In this document: one piece after another, positions 20,275 to 28,831 of the stretch
Position numbering within the stretch: position 1 is the stretch's first letter
Layout: the number at the start of each line of letters is the position of its first letter
Assembly (NCBI RefSeq): GCF_029439465.1
Contig: NZ_JAROAV010000043.1
Span: 62,001 to 126,000, forward strand
Direction of reading: 5' to 3'
From: Luteipulveratus flavus
GTDB taxonomy: Bacteria > Actinomycetota > Actinomycetes > Actinomycetales > Dermatophilaceae
Length of the DNA: 64,000 nt
Notes under the pieces: model-generated
What the model was told of the DNA's origin: nothing
Databases searched by the model: none
The model's input: the letters and a program-made list of their open reading frames with translations, nothing else
Translations under genes and position numbers: made by a program

Positions 20275-21557
20275 TTCGGGTGGTCCGCGACGGCTCCCAG
20301 GATGAGCGGGACGGCGATGTCGCGCTGCCACGGCCGGGCGCCGAGGGTGGCCAGCGCGCCCTGCAACGACGCCTCGTCCAGCGGCTGCGGCGGCGACCAC
20401 AGCACGCGGCGCAGGTAGTCGGGCGTCAGCAGGTTCTCGACCGGCACCTGGTGCTCCTCGCCGTACGCGGTGAGCTGCTCGCGCACCTGCAGCAGCCGAG
20501 CGGCGGCGACCGGGTCGCGGTCGGCCCAGGCGCGCGGCGGCGGGGGAGCGTCGCTGCGCACGGTCGTCGGCGGCAGCTCGGAGTCGGGGAGGGTCGTCAC
20601 GCGGCGGATCGCGGCCAGCCACTCGCGCTGGTAGCGCGCCACCGACCGGTGCGGCGGACGGGCGCGCCCGCGCCGGCTCGTCCCGGCCGAGGCGTCGGCC
20701 AGCGCGGCGGTCAGGCCGTCGGGGGTCGTCGGCGCCTTGACGGCCATCTCGACCAGGAGGGCATCAGGCAGCACCCGGCCGGGGGAGATGTCCCGCTGCC
20801 GGGCGATGTCGTCGCGGGTCTGCCACAGCTCGCGGATGCGGGCCACGGCCCGGCGGTCGCGCACCCGGTGCATCCCCGACGTCCGACGCCAGGGGTCGGT
20901 GCGGACGGGCGGTCCGGTGAAGGAGGTGAGGGCGTCGAACTCCTCCAGCGCCCAGGGCAGCTTGCCCTGCCGCTCCAGGTCGGCCCGTACGAGGTCGCGC
21001 ACCTGCACCAGCACCTCGACATCGAGCGCGGCGTAGGTGAGCCACGGCTCCGGCAGCGGCCGGGTCGACCAGTCGACCGCGGAGTGCTCCTTGGCCAGCG
21101 TGATGCCCAGGTAGTGCTCCACGACGGCCGCGAGCCCGACCCGCGGCAGACCCGCCAGCCGTGAGCCGAGCTCGGTGTCGAACAGCCGGGTCGGGCTCAG
21201 GCCGACCTCGGCGAGGCACGCGAGGTCCTGCGTCGCGGCGTGCAGCACCCACTCGGCCTCGCCGATCGCGTCCTGGACGGGCCCGAGGTCGGGGCAGGCG
21301 ATCGGGTCGATCAGCCAGCTGCCGGCGCCCTCCCGCCGGATCTGCACGAGGTAGGCGCGCCCGCCGTAGCGGTAGCCCGACGCCCGCTCGGCGTCCAGCG
21401 CGACCGGGCCGGTCCCCGCGGCGATGGCCTCCGCGGCCGCGACCAGACGGCGCTCGTCCTCGACGATGTCGGGGACGCCGTCGGCGGGCGCCGCCAGGAC
21501 CGGGTACTGCGGTGGGTCCGAGGTCTGGCCGGCGTCGGGGGTGGAGGTCTCGGTCAT
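20262..21557 (-). CDS. Ribonuclease D-like 3'-5' exonuclease with HRDC domain
   Basis: A 431-residue protein. An N-terminal DnaQ-like exonuclease domain shows the acidic motifs VALDAERA (Exo I), HAATQDLACL (Exo II) and LTYAALDVEVLVQV (Exo III, Tyr...Asp), and about residues 225-300 form an HRDC helical domain (ARIRELWQTRDDIARQRDISPGRVLPD). It trims structured RNA 3' ends in the family's usual role. Its ATG overlaps the DUF3000 stop by 4 nt (ATGA). Synteny with Mycobacterium (RNase D next to DUF3000) supports the call. Confidence 0.88.
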   Translation of the reverse strand: MTETSTPDAGQTSDPPQYPVLAAPADGVPDIVEDERRLVAAAEAIAAGTGPVALDAERASGYRYGGRAYLVQIRREGAGSWLIDPIACPDLGPVQDAIGEAEWVLHAATQDLACLAEVGLSPTRLFDTELGSRLAGLPRVGLAAVVEHYLGITLAKEHSAVDWSTRPLPEPWLTYAALDVEVLVQVRDLVRADLERQGKLPWALEEFDALTSFTGPPVRTDPWRRTSGMHRVRDRRAVARIRELWQTRDDIARQRDISPGRVLPDALLVEMAVKAPTTPDGLTAALADASAGTSRRGRARPPHRSVARYQREWLAAIRRVTTLPDSELPPTTVRSDAPPPPRAWADRDPVAAARLLQVREQLTAYGEEHQVPVENLLTPDYLRRVLWSPPQPLDEASLQGALATLGARPWQRDIAVPLILGAVADHPNTDQ

Positions 21558-22144
21558 CGGCGCTGTCCCGGAAGGGCCACGACCCCGTCCGGCAGCGGTT
21601 CGAGACCGGCGACCGTGCAGAGCAGCGCGCCCCAGGCGTGCAGGTGGGAGGTGATGTCGTCGTCGACCGGGGTCCACGACGCGCGCACCTCGATCTCGAC
21701 ACTGGACGGCCGGTCACCCAGCCCGGCGAAGCTCTCCGAGACCACGCGGGTGACCGTACCCGCGTCGGCGACGTACTCGGCACCCGCCGTGCTCAGCGAG
21801 TCGGTGAGCCAGCTCCACCCGACGGCACCGAGCATCGGGTCGGTGGCGGTCTCCGGCTCCAGCTCGGCCCGGGCGAACGTCACGATGCGCCAGGTCCCCT
21901 CCCACGGCTCCGGCCGGTCGGGGTCGTGCAGCAGCACGAAACGACCGGAGGCGAGCTCCTCGTCCTGGTCGCCGTGGGTCGGGACGACCTCCGCGGTCAT
22001 CGCGATGGCGTACGGGGCGATGCGGCTCGGGGCCGGCACTTCGGTGAGCCTGACCTCCGGGCGCAGCCGCACCGCCGACAGTGCCTGCACGACGGCATCG
22101 AACTCGGCGGAGGAGGGGTCGCCGGAGATGTTGCGATTGCTCAC
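21554..22144 (-). CDS. DUF3000 family protein
   Basis: A 196-residue cytosolic protein of an Actinobacteria-restricted family of unknown function, recognised by its position before RNase D and segments such as IEVRASWTPVDDDITSHLHAWGAL (shared in part with homologues) and RLRPEVRLTE. GTG start at 22144 with TACCCT (22157-22152) 7 nt before it, so probably leaderless. First gene of a two-gene operon, divergent from hemE. Confidence 0.85.
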   Translation of the reverse strand: MSNRNISGDPSSAEFDAVVQALSAVRLRPEVRLTEVPAPSRIAPYAIAMTAEVVPTHGDQDEELASGRFVLLHDPDRPEPWEGTWRIVTFARAELEPETATDPMLGAVGWSWLTDSLSTAGAEYVADAGTVTRVVSESFAGLGDRPSSVEIEVRASWTPVDDDITSHLHAWGALLCTVAGLEPLPDGVVALPGQRR

Positions 22145-22151
22145 TCACCAC

Positions 22152-22277
22152 AGGGTATGTCGCACGACAGGCCGCGGTGGCCAGCCACGCCGCCGGGTGT
22201 GTCGTCACCGTTCACCTGTGATCGGCGTCTTGCCCGCGTGGCCGCCGCACGCCTCGGGACGGCTCGCCACCTACGAT
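22152..22277. promoter_or_regulatory. Divergent leaderless promoters DUF3000 / hemE
   Basis: TACCCT on the minus strand (22157-22152) and TACGAT on the plus strand (22272-22277) each end 7 nt before a GTG start. The 114 bp between them contain no obvious inverted repeat. Confidence 0.45.
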
Positions 22278-22284
22278 CGACGCC

Positions 22285-23325
22285 GTGACGTCGACCGATC
22301 CCCGAGACAGCGCCCTCGTGCGAGCCGCCCGCGGACTTCCCGTCCCGCACACGCCGGTGTGGTTCATGCGGCAGGCGGGGCGCTCGTTGCCGGAGTACCG
22401 GAAGGTGCGCGAGGGAGTGCCGATGCTCACCGCGTGCCGCACGCCCGAGCTCGTCACCGAGATCACCCTGCAGCCGGTCCGCCGGCACGGCGTGGACGCG
22501 GCCATCTTCTTCAGCGACATCGTCGTGCCGCTGGCCGCCGTCGGGATCGACCTGGACATCGTCCCGGGTGTCGGTCCCGTCGTGGCGTCGCCGGTCGCCA
22601 CGCGCGCCGACCTCGATCGGATCCCGGAGCTCACGCCCGAGCACGTCCCGGACATCACCGAGTCGGTGCGGATGCTGGTGCGCGAGCTCGGTGGGACGCC
22701 GCTGATCGGGTTCGCGGGGGCGCCGTTCACCCTCGCCTCCTACCTCGTCGAGGGCGGCCCGTCGCGCAACCACGAGAAGACCAAGGCCCTCATGCACGGC
22801 GACCCCGAGCTGTGGAACGCCCTGTGCGCGCGGCTGGCCCAGATCTCCGGGGAGTTCCTGCGGGTGCAGGCGCAGGCGGGCGCGTCCGCCCTGCAGCTGT
22901 TCGACTCCTGGGCCGGGGCGCTGTCCCTGGCCGACTACGAGCGCTTCGTCCAGCCCCATTCCGCGGCGGCGCTCGGCGCGGTCGCCGACCTGGACGTGCC
23001 GCGGATCCACTTCGGCGTCGGGACGGGCGAGCTGCTCGCAGCGATGGGCGCTGCCGGTGCAGAGGTCGTGGGGGTCGACTTCCGGATCCCGCTCAGCGAG
23101 GCGGTCGCCCGGACCGGCGGCAGGTACGCCGTCCAGGGCAACCTCGACCCGGCCCTGCTCTTCGCGCCCTGGGAGCCGCTGGCCCGAGCGGTGGACGAGA
23201 TCCTGGAGTCGGGGCGCTCAGCTCCCGGTCACATCTTCAACCTGGGGCACGGCGTGCTGCCGAGCACCGATCCCGACGTCCTCACCCGGGTCGTCGCCCG
23301 CGTCCACGAGCGGTCCGCCGGCTGA
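22285..23325 (+). CDS. hemE: Uroporphyrinogen decarboxylase
   Basis: Decarboxylates the four acetate side chains of uroporphyrinogen III to give coproporphyrinogen III; cytosolic TIM barrel, 346 residues. Signature 1 is present as [16 protein letters not shown] with the substrate-binding Arg residues; [17 protein letters not shown] and the conserved Asp of FFSDIVVP and Tyr region follow. The GTG start is 7 nt after TACGAT. The last 108 bases are overlapped, antisense, by the end of the YczE-like gene. hemY and hemQ follow 4.1 kb later after an accessory block. Confidence 0.96.
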   Translation: MTSTDPRDSALVRAARGLPVPHTPVWFMRQAGRSLPEYRKVREGVPMLTACRTPELVTEITLQPVRRHGVDAAIFFSDIVVPLAAVGIDLDIVPGVGPVVASPVATRADLDRIPELTPEHVPDITESVRMLVRELGGTPLIGFAGAPFTLASYLVEGGPSRNHEKTKALMHGDPELWNALCARLAQISGEFLRVQAQAGASALQLFDSWAGALSLADYERFVQPHSAAALGAVADLDVPRIHFGVGTGELLAAMGAAGAEVVGVDFRIPLSEAVARTGGRYAVQGNLDPALLFAPWEPLARAVDEILESGRSAPGHIFNLGHGVLPSTDPDVLTRVVARVHERSAG

Positions 23326-24012
23326 GCGCACGCGCCGGACGCGCTCGGGGTCCAGGCGGACCGTGCACCACGGCAGGAACAGCTGCACGAGCGGTCCGAT
23401 CAGCACGGCGTACAGCACGGTCCCGACGCCGACCACGCCGCCGAGAAGCCAGCCGGCGGCGAGCACCGTGAGCTCCAGCGAGGTGCGGACCAGCCGGAGG
23501 CTGAGACCGGTACGCGCGTGCAGGCCGGTCATCAGACCGTCTCGCGGACCCGGGCCGAGCTGGCTGCCGATGTAGAGGGCACCGCCGACGGCGTTGACCA
23601 CCACGGCGGCGATCATCAGCAGGATGCGCGCCCACAGTGGGTCCGGCTCGCCGATCAGCCGCAGGCCGACGTCGGTGGCGATGCCGATCCACACGGCGTT
23701 GGCCACCGTCCCCAGGCCCGGCCACTGGCGCAGCGGGATCCACAGGAGCAGGACCGCGAAGCCGACGACGATGACGACCGTGCCCATCGACAGGCCGGTC
23801 CGTTCGGCGATGCCGATGTGCAGCACGTCCCACGGGTCGAGGCCGAGCCCGGCGCGGACCATCATCGCCATCGCCGTGCCGTAGAGGGTCAGGCCGACCA
23901 TGAGCCGGACCAGCCGCTGCGGCAGCCGGCCGGCGCGCAGCTGCTCACCGGGCGTCAGCCGGATCAGCGTGGGGGTGGCGGAGCGGTTGGATGTCCGCGG
24001 AAGTGAAGGCAC
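23218..24012 (-). CDS. YczE/YitT-like integral membrane protein
   Basis: A 264-residue membrane protein with about five hydrophobic segments between residues 25 and 205, including the family stretch [11 protein letters not shown] and later [16 protein letters not shown]. The C-terminal 50 residues are charged and lie in DNA antisense to the end of hemE, so this tail may not be conserved. YczE proteins have no assigned transport substrate. An association with MocR regulators has been noted in comparative genomics, and here the divergent gene is a MocR. GTG 24012 is 62 bp from the MocR start. Confidence 0.75.
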   Translation of the reverse strand: MPSLPRTSNRSATPTLIRLTPGEQLRAGRLPQRLVRLMVGLTLYGTAMAMMVRAGLGLDPWDVLHIGIAERTGLSMGTVVIVVGFAVLLLWIPLRQWPGLGTVANAVWIGIATDVGLRLIGEPDPLWARILLMIAAVVVNAVGGALYIGSQLGPGPRDGLMTGLHARTGLSLRLVRTSLELTVLAAGWLLGGVVGVGTVLYAVLIGPLVQLFLPWCTVRLDPERVRRVRSAGGPLVDAGDDPGEDVGIGARQHAVPQVEDVTGS

Positions 24013-24027
24013 CAGACCAGCCTCGCG

Positions 24028-24070
24028 TCGAAGTGGCCTTGCTGTCGAGTGCCACTTCGAGCAGAGTGGC
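24028..24070. promoter_or_regulatory. Inverted repeat in the yczE/mocR intergenic gap (candidate MocR operator)
   Basis: TCGAAGTGGC (24028-24037) and GCCACTTCGA (24051-24060) are perfect 10-bp arms separated by 13 nt. A third copy of the core, AGTGGC, lies at 24065-24070 and overlaps a -10 like CAGAGT (24062-24067) of mocR. The arrangement of an inverted pair plus a direct half-site resembles sites of GntR/MocR dimers. Confidence 0.6.
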
Positions 24071-24073
24071 CTC

Positions 24074-25498
24074 GTGCCCGAACCTCGGATCAGTGCCCAC
24101 CGCCTCGTCGCCATGGCCGGCCCGCCCGACGCGCGGACGCCGTCGTACGCCTGGCTCGCCGACGCGGTCCGCCTCCTGGTCGCGGACGGCCGACTGCTGC
24201 ACGGGACCCGGCTGCCGAGCGAGCGAGAGCTGGTCACCGCCACCGGGCTGAGCCGGACGACGGTCTCGCGCGCGTACGCCGAGCTGCGGGAACGGGGGTA
24301 CGCCCGCGCCCGGCACGGGTCGGGAACGCTCGTGCAGATCCCGGGCGGTCCGGTCTCCGGCGCGGCCGAGCCGCTGCCGCTGCACGACCTCGGTGAACAC
24401 GCGAGTGGCGTGATCGACCTGCGCAGCGCCGCGCCCAGCGGGCAGCCCGGTCTGGCTGCGGCGTTCGAGCGGGCGGTCGAGCGGCTGGGGGCGTACACCG
24501 GTGGGATGGGCTACTTCCCGCTCGGCGTCCCCGAGCTGCGGGAGGCCGTCGCGCAGCGGTACCGCGAGCGGGGCGTGCCCACCCGGTCGGACCAGGTCGT
24601 CGTGACCACCGGCGCGCTCGCCGGCTGCGTCGCCGCCTTCCGGGCGGTGCTGCACCGCGGCGACCGGGTGCTGCTGCAGAGCCCGAGCTACCCGGGGACG
24701 CTGGCGAGCCTGCGCCAGGACGCCGTCCGGCTGCTGGCCGTCCCGGCCGAGAGCGGCCGGACCGACCTGGAGGCGATCGCCGAGCGGGCGGCTGCGTCGA
24801 GCCCGCGGGCGATGCTCGCGCTGCCGGACTTCCACAACCCCACGGGCACCCTGATGGACGACGACGAACGCGCTCGGCTGGCCGGCATCTGGGAGCGGCA
24901 CGGCGTCGTCGGCGTGGTCGACGAGACGCTCTGCGAGCTGTGGCTGCAGGACGAGCCGTCCGTCCGGCCGATGGCGGCGCACGCGCCCGGTGCGATCACC
25001 GTCGGCGGCGTGAGCAAGTCCCACTGGGGCGGGCTGCGGATCGGCTGGGTACGGGCGCCGCGCGACCTGGTCGGCGCGGTCGCCAGGGCTCGCACGACGT
25101 TCGACCTCGCGCCGCCGGTGCTGGAGCAGCTGGTGGTCGCCGACCTGCTGCAGACGCGGCCCGGCCTGTCGGACGACACGCGACGAGGACTGCGGGAGCG
25201 TCGTGACCTCGTCCACGGCGCGATCTCGCGGGAGCTGCCGGGCTGGCGGGCGTTGTCGCCTTCCGGTGGCCTCTCGCTGTGGTGGCGGCTGCCGGTGGCG
25301 CGCTCGTCCGCACTGTCCGCCGCGGCCGAGCGGCGCGGCGTCCTGCTCGCCCCGGGGTCTGCGTTCGCCGTCGAGGGCCAGGGCCTGGAGCGATGGGTCC
25401 GGACGCCGTACGCCCTGCCGGCCGAGCAGCTGGAGGTGGCGGTCGAACGCATCGTGGCCGCGTGGCGCGAGGTGGTCGCGCACGACGGGACGCGCTGA
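24074..25498 (+). CDS. MocR-type regulator (GntR HTH fused to aminotransferase-like domain)
   Basis: A 474-residue protein. An N-terminal GntR winged helix (LPSERELVTATGLSRTTVSR, about 47-66) is joined by a linker of about 30 residues to a fold-type I aminotransferase domain. The PLP lysine is Lys315 in GGVSKSHWGGLRIGW; NPTGTL and VVDETL are also present. Such proteins use PLP or an aminated ligand as effector. The likely target is the divergent YczE gene and itself. GTG start follows CAGAGT by 6 nt (leaderless); longer in-frame starts would run through the operator. Confidence 0.88.
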   Translation: MPEPRISAHRLVAMAGPPDARTPSYAWLADAVRLLVADGRLLHGTRLPSERELVTATGLSRTTVSRAYAELRERGYARARHGSGTLVQIPGGPVSGAAEPLPLHDLGEHASGVIDLRSAAPSGQPGLAAAFERAVERLGAYTGGMGYFPLGVPELREAVAQRYRERGVPTRSDQVVVTTGALAGCVAAFRAVLHRGDRVLLQSPSYPGTLASLRQDAVRLLAVPAESGRTDLEAIAERAAASSPRAMLALPDFHNPTGTLMDDDERARLAGIWERHGVVGVVDETLCELWLQDEPSVRPMAAHAPGAITVGGVSKSHWGGLRIGWVRAPRDLVGAVARARTTFDLAPPVLEQLVVADLLQTRPGLSDDTRRGLRERRDLVHGAISRELPGWRALSPSGGLSLWWRLPVARSSALSAAAERRGVLLAPGSAFAVEGQGLERWVRTPYALPAEQLEVAVERIVAAWREVVAHDGTR

Positions 25499-25524
25499 GG
25501 CCACCTCCCGGCCGGCGCTCGCGG

Positions 25525-26142
25525 TCAGGCCGGCGGAGCGGGATGCGCCGGCAGACCGACGAGGGCGCGGATGCCGTCGCAGTAGTCCTGGGTGTCCACG
25601 CCGAGAATGGCTCGTTGGATGAGCAGGCCGGGCAGGAGGCCGAACATCGCGGCGCCCACGTGCTCCGGGTCGGCGTCTGCGGCCAGCAAGCCCTGCTGCT
25701 GCGCCCGTCGGGCGACCGACGTCAGCTCGGTCCGGATCGCGCTGTGGGCGCCGTGGACCAGCGCGAGCAGGGCCGGCGACCGCAGCGCCTCCCCGAACGC
25801 CTGCACGGCTACCGGGGACTTGTCGAAGCCTTCCTCGACCAGGAAGGACGTGGCGTGCTCGACGGCGATGACGACCGCGCGGCCGAGGTCCGGAGGGTCG
25901 AGCGCGGCCAGGTCGCGGGCGACGGGATCTCCGATGCTGCCGACGGTCGCCTCCGCGGCCTGCTGGATGAGGTCCTCCTTGTTGCGGAAGTACCCGTAGA
26001 CGGCGCCGGCCGACAGTCCGGACTCGCCGATGACGTCGGCCATGCTCGTCGCGTGAAACCCGTTGCGCGCGAAGCAGACCCAGGCGGCGCGCATGATCTG
26101 GCGGCGCCGAGCCGCGCGGTGCTCCTCGGTGACCTTCGGCAT
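25525..26142 (-). CDS. TetR-family transcriptional regulator
   Basis: A 205-residue repressor: TetR_N helix-turn-helix at about 14-60 (IMRAAWVCFARNGFHATSMADVIGESGLSAG in parts, then VYGYFRNKEDLI), followed by an all-helical ligand domain. TAGGAT (26154-26149) ends 6 nt before the ATG, so it is probably leaderless. It is divergent from a predicted ABC-2-like membrane protein with 64 bp between starts, the standard arrangement for a repressor and its efflux target. Ligand unknown. Confidence 0.88.
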   Translation of the reverse strand: MPKVTEEHRAARRRQIMRAAWVCFARNGFHATSMADVIGESGLSAGAVYGYFRNKEDLIQQAAEATVGSIGDPVARDLAALDPPDLGRAVVIAVEHATSFLVEEGFDKSPVAVQAFGEALRSPALLALVHGAHSAIRTELTSVARRAQQQGLLAADADPEHVGAAMFGLLPGLLIQRAILGVDTQDYCDGIRALVGLPAHPAPPA

Positions 26143-26148
26143 GTCGCC

Positions 26149-26200
26149 ATCCTAAACCGAACGTTCGTTCTTGACAGCGACTCGCGGGGCGGCGCATGGT
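26149..26200. promoter_or_regulatory. tetR / membrane-protein divergent promoter with operator-like palindrome
   Basis: CGAACGTTCG (26158-26167) is a perfect 10-bp palindrome directly beside a consensus -35 TTGACA (26171-26176). CATGGT (26195-26200), 18 nt further, could be the -10, 6 nt before the ATG. The minus-strand TAGGAT of tetR lies at the other flank. Read with a 4-nt offset (CGAAC-N4-GTTC) it also resembles part of a LexA box. Confidence 0.5.
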
Positions 26201-26206
26201 GAGCGC

Positions 26207-27223
26207 ATGAAAACGAACGAATCTTCGGTTTTGGCACGCTGGGGCCGGCTGCTCGGGGCAGCCCTGGGTCTGTCCCTCGTCGTCGGACTGGTGCTCGTCG
26301 CGTTCTCCTGGCCGAGCGCACGCTCCCACCCCAGGGACCTGCCGGTCGCGGTGACGGGGCCGGCCGCGGCGACCGTCCAGGTGCAGGAGCGTCTGGACGC
26401 ACGTCAGCCCGGCGGCTTCGACCTGGAGCACTTCGCCAGCGCGTCCGCAGCCGAGCAGGCGGTGCGAGACCGGGAGGTGTACGGCGTCGTCGAGCTGGAC
26501 GGCACCGACGGACCTCGGGTGGTGACGGCGTCCGCCGCCTCGCCCGCCGTCGCCCAGATCCTGACCCAGCTCGGCCAGCAGCTCGGGACGACCGGCGCGG
26601 CGGGCTCGACCCGGAACGTCCACGACCTGGTGGCGGCTCCGGCGAACGACCCGCGCGGAGCCGCCGTGTCCACCAGCGTCCTGCCCCTCATCATCGGCGG
26701 CACTCTCGCCACGACCGTGCTGGACCTGCTGACCGGCCACCAGCTGCGCCGGGCGGTGGCCGTGGTGGTCCTGGCGCTGTCCGCGGGTGTGGTGATGGCA
26801 CTCGTCCTGCACACCTGGCTGGGCGCCGTGGGCGGCGACTTCTGGGTCCTGAGCGCCGTCGCGGCGCTCGGCGTCGGAGCGATCGCCCTGACCCTGACCG
26901 GCTTGCACGGCCTGTTCGGGATCCGGGGGCTCGGGGTCGGAGCCGCCACCATGATGCTGCTCGGCAACCCGCTGTCCGCGGCCGCGTCCGCTCCCGAGAT
27001 GCTCCCCGACGGCTGGTCCACCGTGGGTCAGCTGCTGCCGCCCGGCGCCTTCGTCTCGCTGCTCCGATCGGTCAGTGCTTTCGACGGTGCTGGGTCCGGT
27101 GGCCCGCTCCTGGTCCTGCTCGCCTGGGCGGTGCTCGGGCTCGTCGCGTGCTGGGCCGCGCACCTGCGCTCTCCTCGTCGCTCGGTGACGGATGCGCACC
27201 CCGCACACCTCGTCAGCGCCTAG
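26207..27223 (+). CDS. ABC-2/YhgE-type multispan membrane protein
   Basis: A 338-residue protein with one N-terminal membrane segment (about 20-40, LGLSLVVGLVLVAFS), an external domain of about 130 residues, then about five membrane segments (residues 165-325). This layout is shared by the YhgE/Pip and DUF3533 branch of ABC-2 permeases. No ATPase is adjacent. Control by the divergent TetR suggests an inducible export or stress role; substrate unknown. ATG 26207 is preferred over a TTG at 26171, which would lie within the -35 element. Confidence 0.7.
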   Translation: MKTNESSVLARWGRLLGAALGLSLVVGLVLVAFSWPSARSHPRDLPVAVTGPAAATVQVQERLDARQPGGFDLEHFASASAAEQAVRDREVYGVVELDGTDGPRVVTASAASPAVAQILTQLGQQLGTTGAAGSTRNVHDLVAAPANDPRGAAVSTSVLPLIIGGTLATTVLDLLTGHQLRRAVAVVVLALSAGVVMALVLHTWLGAVGGDFWVLSAVAALGVGAIALTLTGLHGLFGIRGLGVGAATMMLLGNPLSAAASAPEMLPDGWSTVGQLLPPGAFVSLLRSVSAFDGAGSGGPLLVLLAWAVLGLVACWAAHLRSPRRSVTDAHPAHLVSA

Positions 27224-27386
27224 CCCACCCACCGTGCCCGCCGGGCCGAGACGTCGCGTCTGCTGGCCCCCCGCCTGCAAGCACGCGTACATCGCCGACC
27301 CGGGCAACGTCAGCGGCAACAACCGCTACTGGCTGTGGTTCGACGAGCCGGCATCGCTGATCCCGCCGAACGGCTGCTCCGCCTGA
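27192..27386 (+). CDS. Possible small Cys-containing protein or gene remnant
   Basis: A 64-residue frame overlaps the end of the membrane-protein gene by 32 nt. The last 40 residues look protein-like (ACKHAYIADPGNVSGNNRYW, then LWFDEPASLIPPNG and C), with aromatic residues and three cysteines unlike random GC-rich translation. The first 24 residues look like out-of-frame noise. No ribosome-binding site. It could be the 3' remnant of a secreted-protein gene or a real small protein. I do not recognise a family. Confidence 0.3.
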   Translation: MRTPHTSSAPSPPTVPAGPRRRVCWPPACKHAYIADPGNVSGNNRYWLWFDEPASLIPPNGCSA

Positions 27387-27429
27387 CCCCGTCCCCACCT
27401 GACCCGCTTCCGGTGAGACGCTGACCGGC

Positions 27430-28827
27430 ATGGCGAAGGTGGTCGTGGTCGGTGGGGGAGTTGCGGGACTCAGCGCGGCCTGGCACCTGCGCACCCACAG
27501 CGAGCACGAGGTCACGGTGCTCGAGGGCTCGGCGGCGGTCGGCGGCCGGCTGCGGACCGACGAGGTCGCCGGAGTGCAGGTGGACGTCGGCGCGGAGTCG
27601 ATGCTCGCCCGCCGGCCCGAGGCCGTCGAGCTGCTGGACGAGCTCGGCGTCGCGCCGACCCACCCGGCGCCCGGCGGCGCCCGCCTGTGGTCACGCGAGG
27701 CCCTGGTGCCGTTGCCGGCAGGAACGTTGATGGGCGTCCCGTCCCGGCCCACGGACGCGACCGGGGTCCTGCTGCCGGACGAGATCGAGCGAGCGCTCGA
27801 CGAGCAGCCACTCGACGTGACCGGTGACGTCTCGGTGGGTGACCTCGTGGACCGCGCGCTCGGACCGGCCGTCGTCGACCGGCTGGTCGAGCCCCTGCTC
27901 GGCGGGGTCTACGCCGGGCACGCGCGTCGACTGTCCGCCCAGGTCTGCGTCCCGACGCTGCTCGAGGCGGCACGGCACGGCCGGTCCCTGACGGCCACCG
28001 CAGCCGAGGCGGGCGCGCGAGCGGCCAGCGGCCCTGCGCGTCCGGTCTTCGCCGGTATCGAGGGCGGCGTGGGCAGGCTGCCGCAGCTGCTCGCCGATGC
28101 GCTCACCGCGCGCGGCGGCGTCGTCCGTACGGGAGTCACCGTGCGCGAGATCAAGCGGACGCCGGGCGGATGGGACGTCGTCACCGGACCCGTCCCGCTG
28201 CCGGAAGCCGTGGCCGCCGACGCGGTCGTCGTCGCGGTGCCGGCCCGTCCCGCGAGTCGCCTGCTGACGGACGTCGCGCCTCACGCCGCGCGGCTGCTGG
28301 GAGAGATCGAGTACGCCTCGATGGCCGTGGTGACGATGGCGTTCGAGCGGTCCGCCCTGGGGGCCGTCCCGGTGGGTTCCGGATTCTTGGTGCCTCCTGT
28401 CGACGGGCACGCCATCAAGGCCGCGACCTTCAGCTCGGGCAAGTGGCCGTGGCTGTCCGCCGCCGCCGCCGACCTGTTCGTGCTGCGCGTCTCGCTCGGG
28501 AGGCAGGGCGAGGAGGCGGTGCTGCAGCGGGAGGACGCCGACCTCGTACGGCTCGGGCTGGCTGACCTGCGGTCCGCGCTCGGCTCGCTGCCCGACCCCG
28601 TCGACACCCACGTCCAGCGGTGGGGCGGCGGTCTGCCGCAGTACGCGGTGGGTCACCTGGACCGGATCGCCTCGGTGCAGCAGGACGTGGCTCGCGTCGA
28701 CGGGCTCGCCCTGGCCGGTGCGGCGTACGAGGGCGTCGGAATCCCCGCGTGCATCGCCTCCGGCCGCTCCGCCGCGGAGCGCACCATCACCCGCCTGCGG
28801 GTCCGCGCCGAGCGGGTCGGACAATGA
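27430..28827 (+). CDS. hemY: Protoporphyrinogen/coproporphyrinogen III oxidase (HemY/CgoX type)
   Basis: FAD-dependent oxidase of 465 residues. The dinucleotide motif [17 protein letters not shown] is at the N-terminus, then [20 protein letters not shown]; the C-terminal FAD segment is [20 protein letters not shown]. In Actinobacteria with HemQ, this enzyme is understood to oxidise coproporphyrinogen III to coproporphyrin III. Followed by hemQ after 4 nt. A weak -10 (GACGCT at 27417-27422) lies 7 nt before the ATG. Confidence 0.93.
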   Translation: MAKVVVVGGGVAGLSAAWHLRTHSEHEVTVLEGSAAVGGRLRTDEVAGVQVDVGAESMLARRPEAVELLDELGVAPTHPAPGGARLWSREALVPLPAGTLMGVPSRPTDATGVLLPDEIERALDEQPLDVTGDVSVGDLVDRALGPAVVDRLVEPLLGGVYAGHARRLSAQVCVPTLLEAARHGRSLTATAAEAGARAASGPARPVFAGIEGGVGRLPQLLADALTARGGVVRTGVTVREIKRTPGGWDVVTGPVPLPEAVAADAVVVAVPARPASRLLTDVAPHAARLLGEIEYASMAVVTMAFERSALGAVPVGSGFLVPPVDGHAIKAATFSSGKWPWLSAAAADLFVLRVSLGRQGEEAVLQREDADLVRLGLADLRSALGSLPDPVDTHVQRWGGGLPQYAVGHLDRIASVQQDVARVDGLALAGAAYEGVGIPACIASGRSAAERTITRLRVRAERVGQ

Positions 28828-28831
28828 GCGC

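Noticed and set aside
25510-25545. GGCCGGCG direct repeat between mocR and tetR stops
   Set aside because: Two short GC-only copies, no third unit; consistent with base composition.
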